DNA of 55,669 nucleotides from Candidatus Latescibacterota bacterium (GTDB lineage: Bacteria; Latescibacterota; UBA2968; SICM01). Location: assembly GCA_009694805.1 (NCBI GenBank), contig SICM01000008.1, forward strand, positions 1 to 55,669, in the 5' to 3' direction. Shown here piece after piece: positions 17,570 to 26,785 of the stretch; the stretch's first letter is position 1, and the number at the start of each line of letters is the position of its first letter. A program made the translations under genes and the position numbers. The notes beneath the pieces are model-generated. The model was not told the DNA's origin, made no database searches, and saw only the letters and a program-made list of their open reading frames with translations.

Positions 17570-18910
17570 ATGCCAACACGCAACGTGAAGATCGCCCTGG
17601 TGGGGGGCGGGAGCTACACCTGGACACCCAAACTGATCGCAGACCTGGCCCGGTCGTCGTACCTGAGCGGATCGGAGCTCTGCCTGATCGACCTGAACCC
17701 GGCGCCGCTGAAGGTCATGGAACACCTGGCGCGGCGCTATTTCGGGGAGACAGATTCCAAGTGCCGGGTCACGACGACGACGGACCTGGCGACGGGCCTG
17801 GACGGGGCGGGCTACGTGATGGTATCCATCACTACGGGCGGGCTGAAGGCCATGCGGGTGGACCTGGAGACCCCCGAACGCTACGGGATCTTCCAGCCGG
17901 TGGGGGACACGGTGGGGCCGGGCGGGCTGGCCCGAACCCTCCGGAACGTCCCGGTGTTCGTGGACCTGGCGCGGCAGATGGAACAGCGCTGTCGGCCCGG
18001 GGCGCTGATGCTGAACGTGTCCAACCCACTGACGTCGCTCACCCGCGTCGTGAACCGGGAGACGTCCATCCGGGCACTGGGGCTGTGCCACGGCGTGGAC
18101 CACCACGCCCACCACCTGGCCCGCCTGGCCGGGGCCGAGGGGCCGGAGGAGGCGGACTACGTGACGGCGGGAATCGACCACTGCCCCTGGCTGCTGGAGC
18201 TGAAGGTACGGGGACGGGACGCGGGAGAGGTCCTGATAGAGAAGGGGGTCGATGCGTGGCTGGCCACGCCTGTGGATCAGGTCCCGAAGGACAGCCCGTT
18301 CGCAGGGGAGGGGGGGAACCGCGCGGCGTTCCGGCTCTGGCGGGAGCTGGGGTACATGCCGGGGATCAGCGACCGGCATATCACGGAGTTCTTCCCGCAC
18401 TTTCTGAAGGACCGGGAGACGATCGCCCGCTACGGCATCCGCCTGACGACGGTCCCGGACCGGGAGCAAGGGCGGGAGGCGGCGGCCAAGCGGATCGAGG
18501 AGATGGCGTCGGGGAAGACCCCGCTGGCGTTCCCACCCACCTCGGACAACGTGGTGGGGATCGTGGAGGCCCTGGAGGGAGGGACGCGGCTGAAGGACTC
18601 GGTCAACGCCCCCAACATCGGCCAGGTCTCCAACCTGCCGGAGGGGGCGGTGGTGGAGACGCTGTGTCTCTACGACACGGCGGGGTGTCACCCCCTGGCG
18701 GCCGGGCCGCTGCCGCCGGTGCTCCGGGCGATTGTGGAGCCTCACCTGGTACGGCAGGAACTGGCCATCGACGCAGCCCTGGAGGGGGACCGAAAAAAGG
18801 CGCTTCAGGCGCTGATCGACGACCCGAGGGTGCTGGACATAGACATTGCCCGGCCCATGCTGGAGGCGTTGCTGGAGGGGAACCGGGAGTATCTGCCCAG
18901 GTTTTTTTGA
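17570..18910 (+). CDS. glycoside hydrolase family 4 (NAD- and metal-dependent)
   Basis: A 446-residue GH4 enzyme. The N-terminal NAD site VGGGSYTWTP (12-21) is followed by SNPLTSLTR and the metal ligands Cys173 in GLCHG and His204 in GIDHCPW. GH4 enzymes cleave alpha- or beta-glycosides by oxidation at C3, elimination and re-reduction, using NAD+ and Mn2+. The commonly seen Asn before the metal His is Asp here, so specificity (glucosidase, galactosidase or glucuronidase) is uncertain. AAGGAGACATC precedes the ATG. Its 3-keto chemistry fits the neighbouring dehydrogenases and isomerases. Confidence 0.9.
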   Translation: MPTRNVKIALVGGGSYTWTPKLIADLARSSYLSGSELCLIDLNPAPLKVMEHLARRYFGETDSKCRVTTTTDLATGLDGAGYVMVSITTGGLKAMRVDLETPERYGIFQPVGDTVGPGGLARTLRNVPVFVDLARQMEQRCRPGALMLNVSNPLTSLTRVVNRETSIRALGLCHGVDHHAHHLARLAGAEGPEEADYVTAGIDHCPWLLELKVRGRDAGEVLIEKGVDAWLATPVDQVPKDSPFAGEGGNRAAFRLWRELGYMPGISDRHITEFFPHFLKDRETIARYGIRLTTVPDREQGREAAAKRIEEMASGKTPLAFPPTSDNVVGIVEALEGGTRLKDSVNAPNIGQVSNLPEGAVVETLCLYDTAGCHPLAAGPLPPVLRAIVEPHLVRQELAIDAALEGDRKKALQALIDDPRVLDIDIARPMLEALLEGNREYLPRFF

Positions 18911-18925
18911 AAAAGGTGTCTTATC

Positions 18926-19687
18926 ATGTCCATCTCAGAATCTCTTCAGGGCCGCACGGCCCTGGTCACCGGCGCAGGGCGGGGAATGGGACGGGCCGTG
19001 GCCTTCGTCCTGGCCGAGCGCGGGGCGCGGGTAGCGGTCAACGACCTGAACAACGAGGACGCGGAGCGGACAGCTTTGGAACTCAGGGCCTCCGGGGCAG
19101 AAGCGATTGCCCTCCCGGCGGACGTGACCGGGGCCGATGACGTCCGGCGTATGGCCGCGCAGGCCGTGGAACAGTTCGGGGCCGTACACATCCTGGTGAA
19201 CAACGCGGGCATCCTGCGGCCCACGACGTTTCTGGACATCCCGGAGGCGGAGTGGGACCTGGTGGTGGGGGTCAACCTGAAGGGGACCTTTCTCTGCTCC
19301 CAGGCCGTCCTCCCGTCCATGCAGGCGGCGGGCTGGGGGAGAATCGTCAACTTCTCGTCCACGGCCGGGAAGAACGTGAGCACGCTGGGCGGAGCGCACT
19401 ACACGGCGGCCAAGGCCGGCGTCCTGGGCCTCACGCGCCACATGGCCAAGACATTCGCGGGCTATGGGATCACGGTCAACGCGGTCTGCCCGGGGCTGAT
19501 CGACACGGAGATGGTCCGGTCCACGGTGAGCGACGAGCGCACCCGCGCGTACGCGGAGCGCTTCCCGATCTCCCGCCTCGGACGCCCGGAGGAGGTGGCC
19601 GAGCTGGTCGCCTTCCTCTGCTCCGACCGGGCGGCCTACATCACCGGCGCGGCGCTGGACATCAACGGCGGCGATTTGATGGTCTAA
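18926..19687 (+). CDS. SDR oxidoreductase, FabG-like
   Basis: A 253-residue classical SDR with TGAGRGMG (cofactor loop), NNAG, catalytic Ser in NFSSTAGKN, YTAAK (Tyr/Lys) and the C-terminal ITGAALDINGG typical of FabG-like enzymes. In this location a sugar or sugar-alcohol dehydrogenase is more likely than fatty acid synthesis, since no acyl-carrier or other fab genes are nearby. It lies 15 bases after the GH4 gene and 14 before the epimerase. Confidence 0.88.
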   Translation: MSISESLQGRTALVTGAGRGMGRAVAFVLAERGARVAVNDLNNEDAERTALELRASGAEAIALPADVTGADDVRRMAAQAVEQFGAVHILVNNAGILRPTTFLDIPEAEWDLVVGVNLKGTFLCSQAVLPSMQAAGWGRIVNFSSTAGKNVSTLGGAHYTAAKAGVLGLTRHMAKTFAGYGITVNAVCPGLIDTEMVRSTVSDERTRAYAERFPISRLGRPEEVAELVAFLCSDRAAYITGAALDINGGDLMV

Positions 19688-19701
19688 AAGGGAGACAAGA
19701 G

Positions 19702-20688
19702 TTGCGAGTTTTGATCATCGGCGGGACGAGTTTCATCGGCCCGGCCATCGTCCGGCGGTTGCACGAAAGGGGCTGCGAGGTCGCCCTGTTTCACCGGGGG
19801 CAGACCGGGGCCGAGCTGCCGGACGGGGTCCAGCACATCCTGGGCGACCGGAAGCGCATCGCGGACTTCAGACGCAAGTTCAAACGGTTTGCGCCGGAGG
19901 TCGTGGTGAACACGATCTCCTTCTCCGAGGAGGACGCCCGGAGTTTCGTGGAGACGTTCCGGGGCCTTGCGAAACGGACCGTGGTCTTGAGCAGCGGGGA
20001 CGTGTACCGCGCGTTCGGGGTGCTCCGGCGCACCGAGGCGGGACCCGTGGACCCCGTCCCGCTCACGGAGGACGCGCCGCTGCGCCAGAACCTCTTCCCG
20101 TTCGGGGGCGACTACGACAAGATCCCGGTCGAACGCGCGGTCATGGGCGCGCCGGACCTGCCCGGCACGATTCTCCGACTCCCGGCGGTCCACGGGCCGG
20201 AGGACTACCAGCACCGGCTGTTCCGGTACCTGAAACGGATGGAGGACCGACGACCCGCGATCCTGCTGGAGGAGGGCGTGGCCCGGTGGCGCTGGACGCG
20301 GGGGTACGTGGAGAACGTGGCCGAGGCCGTGGCGCTGGGGGTGATGGACGCGCGGGCGGCGGGCCGGGTCTACAACGTCGGGGAGATGGAGGCGTTCACC
20401 GAGGCGGAGTGGGTCCGGGAGATCGCGCAGGTGGCGGGGTGGAAGGGAGCGGTGGTGGCCGTGCCGGGGGACCGGCTGCCGGCCTCCATGAAGAAGGACA
20501 TCAACACCGATCAGGATATCATCGTGGACACAGCCCGGATACGGAAAGAGCTGGACTACCGGGAGCCGGTGCCCCCGGAAGAGGCGCTGCGCCGGACAAT
20601 CGCGTGGGAGCAGGAGAACCCGCCGGAGATAGACCCCCAGGATTTTGACTATGCGGCTGAAGACAGGATCCTGGCCGGTTTGGTTTAG
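19702..20688 (+). CDS. NAD-dependent epimerase/dehydratase, TTG start
   Basis: A 328-residue extended/atypical SDR. The Rossmann motif GGTSFIGPAI begins eight codons in. TTG 19702 is the natural start, following AAAAGGGAGAC, with no ATG or GTG available before the glycine motif. A YDKIPVER segment holds the likely Tyr/Lys pair, and WRWTRGYVENVAEAV is the conserved substrate-side stretch. Related proteins include nucleotide-sugar epimerases and isoflavone-reductase-like enzymes. Last gene of the plus-strand block that begins at 5159. Confidence 0.82.
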   Translation: MRVLIIGGTSFIGPAIVRRLHERGCEVALFHRGQTGAELPDGVQHILGDRKRIADFRRKFKRFAPEVVVNTISFSEEDARSFVETFRGLAKRTVVLSSGDVYRAFGVLRRTEAGPVDPVPLTEDAPLRQNLFPFGGDYDKIPVERAVMGAPDLPGTILRLPAVHGPEDYQHRLFRYLKRMEDRRPAILLEEGVARWRWTRGYVENVAEAVALGVMDARAAGRVYNVGEMEAFTEAEWVREIAQVAGWKGAVVAVPGDRLPASMKKDINTDQDIIVDTARIRKELDYREPVPPEEALRRTIAWEQENPPEIDPQDFDYAAEDRILAGLV

Positions 20689-20689
20689 G

Positions 20690-20713
20690 AGGGGCACGGC
20701 GCGCCGTGCCCCT
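20690..20713. repeat. GGGGC...GCCCC palindrome (core CACGGCG/CGCCGTG)
   Basis: Perfect 24-base palindrome with 12-base arms aggggcacggcg. It begins right after the epimerase stop and sits between convergent genes (next gene ends at 20722). Same family as 6891, 25189 and 50450. Confidence 0.8.
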
Positions 20714-20721
20714 ACGCAAGC

Positions 20722-21555
20722 CTACTCTTTCCCCGGCACGAACCGCCTGAGGTAGCGCACGGCCTTGGGCACGGCGGTCTCCTCGGCCTCCGCAGGCTGC
20801 CCTTCGTAGACCACGGAAACCCACCCGTTGTAGTTCACGCCTTTGAGGATCTCAAAGATCTTCGGATAGTTCAGCCAGGCCTCCTCGCCGGTCTGGATGC
20901 GGTAGACCTTCGCCCGCACGTGGACGGCCAGGGGCGCGGTCTCTGCGATGCTCCCGTAGAAATCCATCGCGGGGTCTTCTTTGCCGTCCGCGCCGGAGGC
21001 CCCCGGAGACCCCACGTACTGCCCGGTGTCCAGGATGTGCGAGAAGTAAGGGTTGTTCACCTCCGAGATGATCCGGCGGACCTCCTTGCCGGTGCGGGTC
21101 ACGCAGCCGTGGTTGTGGTTGTGCAGGCCCAGCACCACGCCCTTCTCCGAGGCGTGCGCGGCGACCTCCTGCATGCAGGGCATCATCCGGGCCCAGACCT
21201 GCTCCTCCGGCTCCCCCTTCGGGATCCACGCCGCAAAGATGCGGACCAGGGGCACGCCCATGAACGCGGCCACATCCGTCCAGTGCTTCACGGCCTCCAC
21301 CTCCTGCCGGAGTTCCGTCCCCGTCTTCCCGAAGTTGTTGCTGACCCCGATGTAGGAGATGGCCAGGCCCCGCTTCAGGCAGCGCATGCGAATGTCCCGC
21401 AGGTAGGCCGGGTCTTCGGAGACGAACCCCCGCGTATGGATGTCGATCCCGTCCAGCCTGAATTCATAGGCTTTGTCGATAAACTGGAGCAGGTTCATCT
21501 GGCCGGAGGCGAACTGGTCCTTGTAGCTGAGCGACATGCAACCGAGTTTCATCAT
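20722..21555 (-). CDS. sugar phosphate isomerase/epimerase (TIM barrel)
   Basis: A 277-residue xylose-isomerase-like barrel with VLGLHNHNHG, SHILDTGQYV, AVHVRAKVY and VSVVYEGQ as the successive metal-site strands. The ATG at 21555 is preferred because AGGAGG lies nine bases upstream; a second ATG follows immediately and a TTG two codons upstream is possible. Convergent with the epimerase at 19702 and downstream of another epimerase gene on the same strand, so a two-gene minus-strand unit is likely. Confidence 0.85.
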   Translation of the reverse strand: MMKLGCMSLSYKDQFASGQMNLLQFIDKAYEFRLDGIDIHTRGFVSEDPAYLRDIRMRCLKRGLAISYIGVSNNFGKTGTELRQEVEAVKHWTDVAAFMGVPLVRIFAAWIPKGEPEEQVWARMMPCMQEVAAHASEKGVVLGLHNHNHGCVTRTGKEVRRIISEVNNPYFSHILDTGQYVGSPGASGADGKEDPAMDFYGSIAETAPLAVHVRAKVYRIQTGEEAWLNYPKIFEILKGVNYNGWVSVVYEGQPAEAEETAVPKAVRYLRRFVPGKE

Positions 21556-21628
21556 GGACAATACCCTCCTGTAATGGATGGACCGGTGATGGCCCGGAAA
21601 CGGTCTTTATGCCCATATGGAATGGGGA

Positions 21629-22438
21629 TTACGACAGCCGATCCTCCGCCCGGTCCCGTGGCGCGTAGCCCACGATCTCCCGCGCGTGCGCAAGGTCCAC
21701 CCAGCGCCACCGGTTGTCCGACATCCCATAGAAGATGTCGAACCGGACGCCCTCCGGCGCGTTGATGCAGCACTCCGTCAGCGCCACGATGTCCCGCTGG
21801 CTGCACCAGATATCCTGCGCCGTGGGCCTCGGCGGGCGGTCCTCGGCGACTACCCACCCGATCCGGATGCAGAGGCAGGACATCCCGTGTGTGTCCGCAT
21901 AGGTACGGGCCAGCGCCTCCCCCCACACCTTGCTGCTTGAATAGATGTTCAGCGTGCGGGTCGGCCATTCGTGGGTCACGGTCGGGAAATCGGCGGGGAC
22001 ATCGTCGTAATGCCCCTGTCGGATGGCTTTGTAAGGGGCTTCGGTCCCGTAACCCAGGGAGACCTGGATCGTGCTCGCAAACACGACCCGCTTCACGCCG
22101 GCCTGCCGGCCCCCCTCAAAGACGTTGTAGGCCCCGATGATATTGCTCTTCAGAACGCTCTCCCAGCCCCCCTGCCCGCTCGGGTCCGCCGCCATGTGTA
22201 CGACCACGTCCATCCCTCGCATCGCCCCGGTCACCTGGTCCAGGTCCGACAGGTCCGACAGCACGAACTTCTCGTCCGGGATCTGCAGAACCTGACCCTC
22301 CGGCACGCGATCCGATGACTGGCGGCGGCGCGCCAGCGCGTACACATCGTACCGGTCAGGCTGGGCGATCAGTCGGCTGTAGACCGCGCCCCCGATCAGC
22401 CCGTAGACGCCCGTGACCATGACCTTCTTGCGTGACAT
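21629..22438 (-). CDS. NAD-dependent epimerase/dehydratase (extended SDR)
   Basis: A 269-residue extended SDR: GVYGLIGGAV glycine motif, MDVVVHMAADPS, catalytic-type YSSSK, and FDIFYGMSDNRWRWVD near the C terminus, as in uronate dehydrogenase-like and nucleotide-sugar epimerase-like proteins. ATG 22438 follows AAAGGAGCATCC; a GTG 23 codons upstream lacks support. Uronate dehydrogenase activity would suit the mannonate dehydratase cluster at 40078, but this is inference. Confidence 0.82.
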   Translation of the reverse strand: MSRKKVMVTGVYGLIGGAVYSRLIAQPDRYDVYALARRRQSSDRVPEGQVLQIPDEKFVLSDLSDLDQVTGAMRGMDVVVHMAADPSGQGGWESVLKSNIIGAYNVFEGGRQAGVKRVVFASTIQVSLGYGTEAPYKAIRQGHYDDVPADFPTVTHEWPTRTLNIYSSSKVWGEALARTYADTHGMSCLCIRIGWVVAEDRPPRPTAQDIWCSQRDIVALTECCINAPEGVRFDIFYGMSDNRWRWVDLAHAREIVGYAPRDRAEDRLS

Positions 22439-22666
22439 GGGATGCTCCTTTGAACGATCCGTCTGAGAACTCCGCTGAACCGAGAATCTCCACCCCTCGC
22501 ACGGCACGTGATGCTATAACGTACTCACGCCGCATCAGCCTTGTCAAGGGCCAATTGACAGAACAGCGATTCAGCGCCGCGACTGAAAAGGATTGACACC
22601 ACGAACCGTTTCGGAATCAGGGGCTGAAAACAACCTTTGTGAATCCAGAGACTGGAGGAGCCACCG

Positions 22667-24061
22667 ATGAAAAACTTCGTGATCGAATCCGTGTCGGAAG
22701 GGATCGAGAGGCAGGTCCGGGAGGTCTTCGCCGAGCATCACCTGGTCGGGGTCTCCATCGGCATCGTGCGGGACGGGGAGTTGGTCTGGAAGCGGGGCTT
22801 CGGGTACGCCGATCTGGCATCGGGTCGCAGGGCTGACGAGGACACGCTCTACCGGGTCGCCTCCATCACCAAGACCTTCACGGGGACCGCCATCTTCCAG
22901 CTCCGCGACGAGGGGAGGCTGGACCTCGACGATCCCATCGTCGAGCACATCCCCGAATTCGCGGCGGTCAGGGCCCGCAAAGGGAGCGTCGAAGGGGTGA
23001 CCCTGCGCCGGATGCTCTGTCACCACTCGGGCCTGGTGGGGGAGATTCCCGGCGATCACTGGGAGACCCTGAATTTTCCTGCGATGCAGGAACTCCTGGC
23101 GGCGCTGCCCGAGGTGGAGGTCGTCCTCGAACAGGACTCGGCCTTCAAGTACTCCAACCTGGCCTTCGCCCTGCTGGGCGAGGTGGTGGCCCGGATCTCG
23201 GGCCGGCCCTACACCGAAGTATGTGCGCGCCCAGATCCTGGAACCCCTCGGCATGACCGCCACCACCTTCGAGCTGAACGATGCCCTGCGCCCCCGGAGG
23301 CCACCGGCTATCAGGTCCGACCCCACGAGGACGCCCCTTCCGTAGCGCCCCATCCGCCGCTCAACGGCAAGGTGGCGGGCGGAGGCCTGTATTCCTGCGT
23401 GACGGATCTGGCCCGATGGGTCACCCTTCACCTCAGGACGGATGCGCCCGGGCGGGAGGGGGCCCAGGCGCTGGCGGGGCGTTCCCTGAAGGAGATGCAA
23501 CGCCCCCAGTTCGTGGAGCCGGGGTGGAATGCGGGCTACGGCCTGCCCTGGAGGGGGCAGCGCATCGGCAGGGATATCTACCTGGGGCACGGCGGTGGCC
23601 TCCCCGGGTTCCTGACGCAGATCCTGTTCTGCCCGGAGCGACGCCTCGGCCTCATTGCCCTGACCAACGCCGACGGCCACTCGGCCAATGTCCTCCCGCG
23701 CCTCATCGAGACGCTCACGAAGGCCGAGGACGAGCGGCCCCGGGACATCACGCTGGAGAAGCCGATGCCGACGCCGGAGGCGTGGAAGGAATTCGTGGGC
23801 GCGTATGTCTGGGGCACGCTGGGCGCCCGGGTGTCCGTCGAATGCCGGGGGGGGGCGCTTCTGCTCGTGTCGCCGCCGGTTGCGGGCAAACCGACGCCGC
23901 CGGTCAGGCTGGAGTCCACGGACGATCCCGATGCCTTCATAGAGACCTCGGGGCGTGGGGCAGGGGAAGTGATGCGCTTCCGCCGGGATAAGGACGGCAG
24001 GGTGACGGGCTACACGACGACGGGGTTCCCCTGGTGGAAGCTGGCCAGCGCCGGGTTATAA
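22667..24061 (+). CDS. serine hydrolase, beta-lactamase/class C fold, with compensated frameshift
   Basis: A 464-residue beta-lactamase-superfamily protein. Motifs: SITK nucleophile (Ser-x-x-Lys), KYSN (Tyr-x-Asn) and GHGGG near the third box, then a C-terminal beta domain. Between 23219 and about 23293 the reading is out of register. The adjacent frame there encodes YVRAQILEPLGMTATTF then ELNDALRP, the expected family sequence, while the nominal frame gives an unrelated Pro/Arg/His-rich stretch. One extra base (likely in the aa at 23217-23219) and one missing C in the run at 23291-23295 cancel out. GGAGG precedes the ATG. Predicted esterase or peptidase on D-Ala-like or ester substrates. Confidence 0.85.
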   Translation: MKNFVIESVSEGIERQVREVFAEHHLVGVSIGIVRDGELVWKRGFGYADLASGRRADEDTLYRVASITKTFTGTAIFQLRDEGRLDLDDPIVEHIPEFAAVRARKGSVEGVTLRRMLCHHSGLVGEIPGDHWETLNFPAMQELLAALPEVEVVLEQDSAFKYSNLAFALLGEVVARISGRPYTEVCARPDPGTPRHDRHHLRAERCPAPPEATGYQVRPHEDAPSVAPHPPLNGKVAGGGLYSCVTDLARWVTLHLRTDAPGREGAQALAGRSLKEMQRPQFVEPGWNAGYGLPWRGQRIGRDIYLGHGGGLPGFLTQILFCPERRLGLIALTNADGHSANVLPRLIETLTKAEDERPRDITLEKPMPTPEAWKEFVGAYVWGTLGARVSVECRGGALLLVSPPVAGKPTPPVRLESTDDPDAFIETSGRGAGEVMRFRRDKDGRVTGYTTTGFPWWKLASAGL

Positions 24062-24085
24062 GAGCAGGGATCGGGAAAAACCAAA

Positions 24086-24119
24086 GGCCAGGGATCTCTG
24101 TTTTTTCAGATCCCTGGCC
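24086..24119. terminator. bidirectional terminator between convergent genes
   Basis: A 12-bp perfect stem (ggccagggatct / agatccctggcc) around a T-rich 10-base loop. CCTGTTTTTGCTTTT follows on the plus strand, and an A-rich stretch on the left supplies U-residues for the minus strand. Immediately to the right is a tandem of tgacccc words (24135-24160). Confidence 0.75.
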
Positions 24120-24162
24120 CCTGTTTTTGCTTTTCCTGACCCCTGACCCCTGACCCCTGTTC

Positions 24163-25164
24163 TTACTTCTTCTCAAACGCCGCGTCGAAGGCCACGGCGG
24201 ACGGCTCAAACTCTTCGCCCTTGAGGAACTGGCAGGCCTCTTTCGCGCCGTGCTCGCGGTCCATGCCGCTGTCCTCCCACTCGACGGAGAGGGGGCCCCT
24301 GTAGCCGACCCCGTTGAGGGCCCGGAGGATCTCCTCGAAATTGATACTCCCCCGGCCCACGGACCGGAAGTCCCAGAACCGGCGCGAATCCCCGAAGTTG
24401 AGATGCCCGCCGAACACCCCGCTGCGCCGGGGCGTGGAGGACCAGTAGACATCCTTCATGTGGGCGTGGTAGATGCGGTCGCCGAACTCCCGGATGAACT
24501 GCACGTAGTCGACCCCCTGGTAGCCGAGGTGGCTGGGGTCGTAGTTGAACCCGAACTCTCTCCGGCCCTTCAGGGCCCGGATGGCCCGCTCGGCGGTGAC
24601 GATGTCGAAGGCGATCTCCGTGGGGTGGACCTCCAGGGCGAACCGGACCTTGCACGCCTTGAACTCGTCCAGGATGGGGTTCCAGCGGTCCGCGAAGTCC
24701 GCAAAGCCGGCGTCGATGGCCGAGGGGGCCACGGGCGGGAAGGAGTAGAGCAGGTGCCAGATGGAGGACCCGGTGAAGCCGTTGACCACCTTCACGCCGA
24801 GGGCCTTGGCCGCCTGAGCCGTGGCCTTCATCTCCTGGGCGGCCCGCTCCCGCACCTTCTCTGGCTTCCCGTCCCCGTAGATCTGTTTCGGCAGGATCGC
24901 CTTATGGCGCTCGTCGATCAGGTCGCAGACGGCCTGGCCGATCAGGTGGTTGCTGATGGACCAGACCTTCAGGCCGTACTTGGCCAGCAGGTCGTGCCGG
25001 TCTTTGCAGTAGGCGTCGCTCTCCAGGGCCTTGTGGACCTCGAAGTGATCCCCCCAGCAGGCCAGCTCCAGGCCGTCGTAGCCCCAGCTCGACGCCTTCT
25101 GGCACAGGGCCTCCAGCGTCAGGTCGGCCCACTGGCCGGTGAACAGGGTAATGGGTCGTGCCAT
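24163..25164 (-). CDS. sugar phosphate isomerase/epimerase (TIM barrel)
   Basis: A 333-residue barrel, longer than the others. Metal-site motifs [38 protein letters not shown] and [11 protein letters not shown] are intact. The [10 protein letters not shown] signature is common in barrels linked to Gfo/Idh/MocA dehydrogenases. ATG 25164 follows TTGGAGG; the longer frame starting at 25188 has no ribosome site. Shares strand with the Gfo/Idh/MocA gene upstream, separated by a palindromic repeat. Confidence 0.87.
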   Translation of the reverse strand: MARPITLFTGQWADLTLEALCQKASSWGYDGLELACWGDHFEVHKALESDAYCKDRHDLLAKYGLKVWSISNHLIGQAVCDLIDERHKAILPKQIYGDGKPEKVRERAAQEMKATAQAAKALGVKVVNGFTGSSIWHLLYSFPPVAPSAIDAGFADFADRWNPILDEFKACKVRFALEVHPTEIAFDIVTAERAIRALKGRREFGFNYDPSHLGYQGVDYVQFIREFGDRIYHAHMKDVYWSSTPRRSGVFGGHLNFGDSRRFWDFRSVGRGSINFEEILRALNGVGYRGPLSVEWEDSGMDREHGAKEACQFLKGEEFEPSAVAFDAAFEKK

Positions 25165-25188
25165 GATAGCCTCCAAGACAGTGATCAA

Positions 25189-25216
25189 GTAGGGGCGACC
25201 GGCCGGTCGCCCCTAC
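25189..25216. repeat. GTAGGGGC...GCCCCTAC palindrome (core GACCGG/CCGGTC)
   Basis: Perfect 28-base palindrome, arms gtaggggcgaccgg. It lies in the 69-base gap between the Gfo/Idh/MocA and isomerase genes. No T-run follows, so transcription may read through or be attenuated. Confidence 0.85.
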
Positions 25217-25233
25217 ACCTCGCCACACCTTCG

Positions 25234-26403
25234 CTACAGTTCCGATATCTTCACCCACCGCTTCTCGCGGGCCGAGAGGCTGACCCCCTCCAGCACGGCC
25301 TGGACCCGCACGCCGTCCTCGAAGTCGGGATGGACCGGTTTGCCCCTCACGATGGACGACAGCAGGTCGTGAACCTCGTGAACGAACGTGTGCTCCCATC
25401 CGATGATATGCCCCGGCGGCCACCAGGCCGCGATGTAGGGGTGGGCCTTCTCGTTGACGACGATCTCCCGGAACCCCTGCATGTGGGGCTCGTCGTCGCG
25501 GGAGTAGAACTGGAGTTCGTTCATCTTCTCCAGGTTGAAGGCGAGGCTCCCCTTGCTCCCGTTGATCTCGAACCGGTTGTGGTTGCGCCGGCCCCCGGCG
25601 AAGCGCGTGGCCTCGAATGAGCCGATGGCCCCGTTCTTGAACCGGGCGAGGAACAGGGTGGCGTCATCCACGGTCACGCGCCCCATCCTTCGCCGGCCCC
25701 CGCCCACCCTGGCGCCGAGGGAGGCGTCGATGCCCTCGGGCATGGGGCGTTCCTTGATGAAGGTGGTGTCCATGCCGACGACATCCGAGATGTCTCCGAC
25801 CAGGTAGTGGGCCAGGTCGATGATGTGGGCGTTCAGGTCACCGTGAGGACCCGAGCCGGCCTGTTTCTTGACCAGACGCCAGACGAGCGGGAAGTTGGGG
25901 TCCATGATCCAGTCCTGGAGATAGACGGCCCGCCAGTGGTAGATCTTCCCGATCCTCCCCTCCTCGATGAGCTGCCTGGCCAGGGCCACGGCGGGCACCC
26001 GCCGGTAGTTGAAGGCGACCATGTGCTTCACCTTCGCCTTCTGCACGGCATCCAGCATCTCCCGCGCCTCCGCCAGGGTGTTGGCCAGGGGCTTCTCGCA
26101 GAAGATGTGTTTGCCCGCCGCGGCCGCGGCCACGGCGATGTCCCGGTGGGAGTCTCCGGGGGTGGAGATGTCCACCAGGTCGATGTCGTCCCGCTCGACC
26201 AGCTTTTTCCAGGAGGTCTCGTAGCCCTCCCAGCCGAACTTCTTGGCCGCTGCCGCGACGGCCACCTCATTCCGACCGCAGATGGCCTTCATCACCGGCA
26301 CGGCGCCGGAGTCGAAGAACATCTCGACGTCCCGGTAGGCGTGGCTGTGCGCCTTCCCCATGAACGAGTAGCCCACCAGCCCCACGTTGATCTCTTTAGG
26401 CAT
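25234..26403 (-). CDS. Gfo/Idh/MocA family oxidoreductase
   Basis: A 389-residue NAD(P)-dependent sugar oxidoreductase. N-terminal Rossmann motif GLVGYSFMGKAHSHAY, then EKPLANT with its catalytic-site Lys (about residues 97-103), and a C-terminal alpha/beta substrate domain. ATG 26403 follows AAGGAGGAGCC. Such enzymes oxidise sugars or inositols, often at C3, and are repeatedly found beside AP-endonuclease-2-like barrels that act on the keto-sugar. The downstream barrel gene on the same strand fits that pairing. Confidence 0.9.
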   Translation of the reverse strand: MPKEINVGLVGYSFMGKAHSHAYRDVEMFFDSGAVPVMKAICGRNEVAVAAAAKKFGWEGYETSWKKLVERDDIDLVDISTPGDSHRDIAVAAAAAGKHIFCEKPLANTLAEAREMLDAVQKAKVKHMVAFNYRRVPAVALARQLIEEGRIGKIYHWRAVYLQDWIMDPNFPLVWRLVKKQAGSGPHGDLNAHIIDLAHYLVGDISDVVGMDTTFIKERPMPEGIDASLGARVGGGRRRMGRVTVDDATLFLARFKNGAIGSFEATRFAGGRRNHNRFEINGSKGSLAFNLEKMNELQFYSRDDEPHMQGFREIVVNEKAHPYIAAWWPPGHIIGWEHTFVHEVHDLLSSIVRGKPVHPDFEDGVRVQAVLEGVSLSAREKRWVKISEL

Positions 26404-26785
26404 GGCTCCTCCTTACTTTAAGTGGCATAAATTTCTCTAAGATACATAGACACGACTCCCCATTTCGACGTCCTTTTCAGAGCCTTCGGGGGCGTAGATC
26501 ACACCGCAAGGCCGGATCGAAGAGTCGGAGATATAAAATATAAAATATTGATTTATTTCTATTTAAATATAAATCAGAAGGTTTCCCAGGGGGCTCATAC
26601 ACACAGCCCAATATACCAATCATGTCTGTAAAGTCAAGAAAAAAAGGGAGATCGGGGCGGGTGGAGGGATTTTTCGGAGATTTCACTCAAGTCCCGGCCC
26701 TTCCTTGACGATGATGAGAAGGAATACCTTGCCATCCCAGGCCCTCCGGGCGATCCCATCCTTCCACCCCCGGAGGAGAATCGAA
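26404..26785. other. AT-rich divergent intergenic region
   Basis: A 382-base gap between the divergent Gfo/Idh/MocA and DUF5610 genes with no credible gene. The stretch around 26520-26580 is strikingly A/T-rich for this GC-rich window and contains an inverted repeat tgatttat/ataaatca (26549-26556 and 26569-26576). It probably holds promoters for both directions, but no clear paired -35/-10 was identified. Confidence 0.5.

Noticed and set aside
26520-26580. AT-rich stretch as a replication origin or attachment site
   Set aside because: No DnaA-box cluster, no integrase and no flanking direct repeats; a promoter region is the simpler reading.
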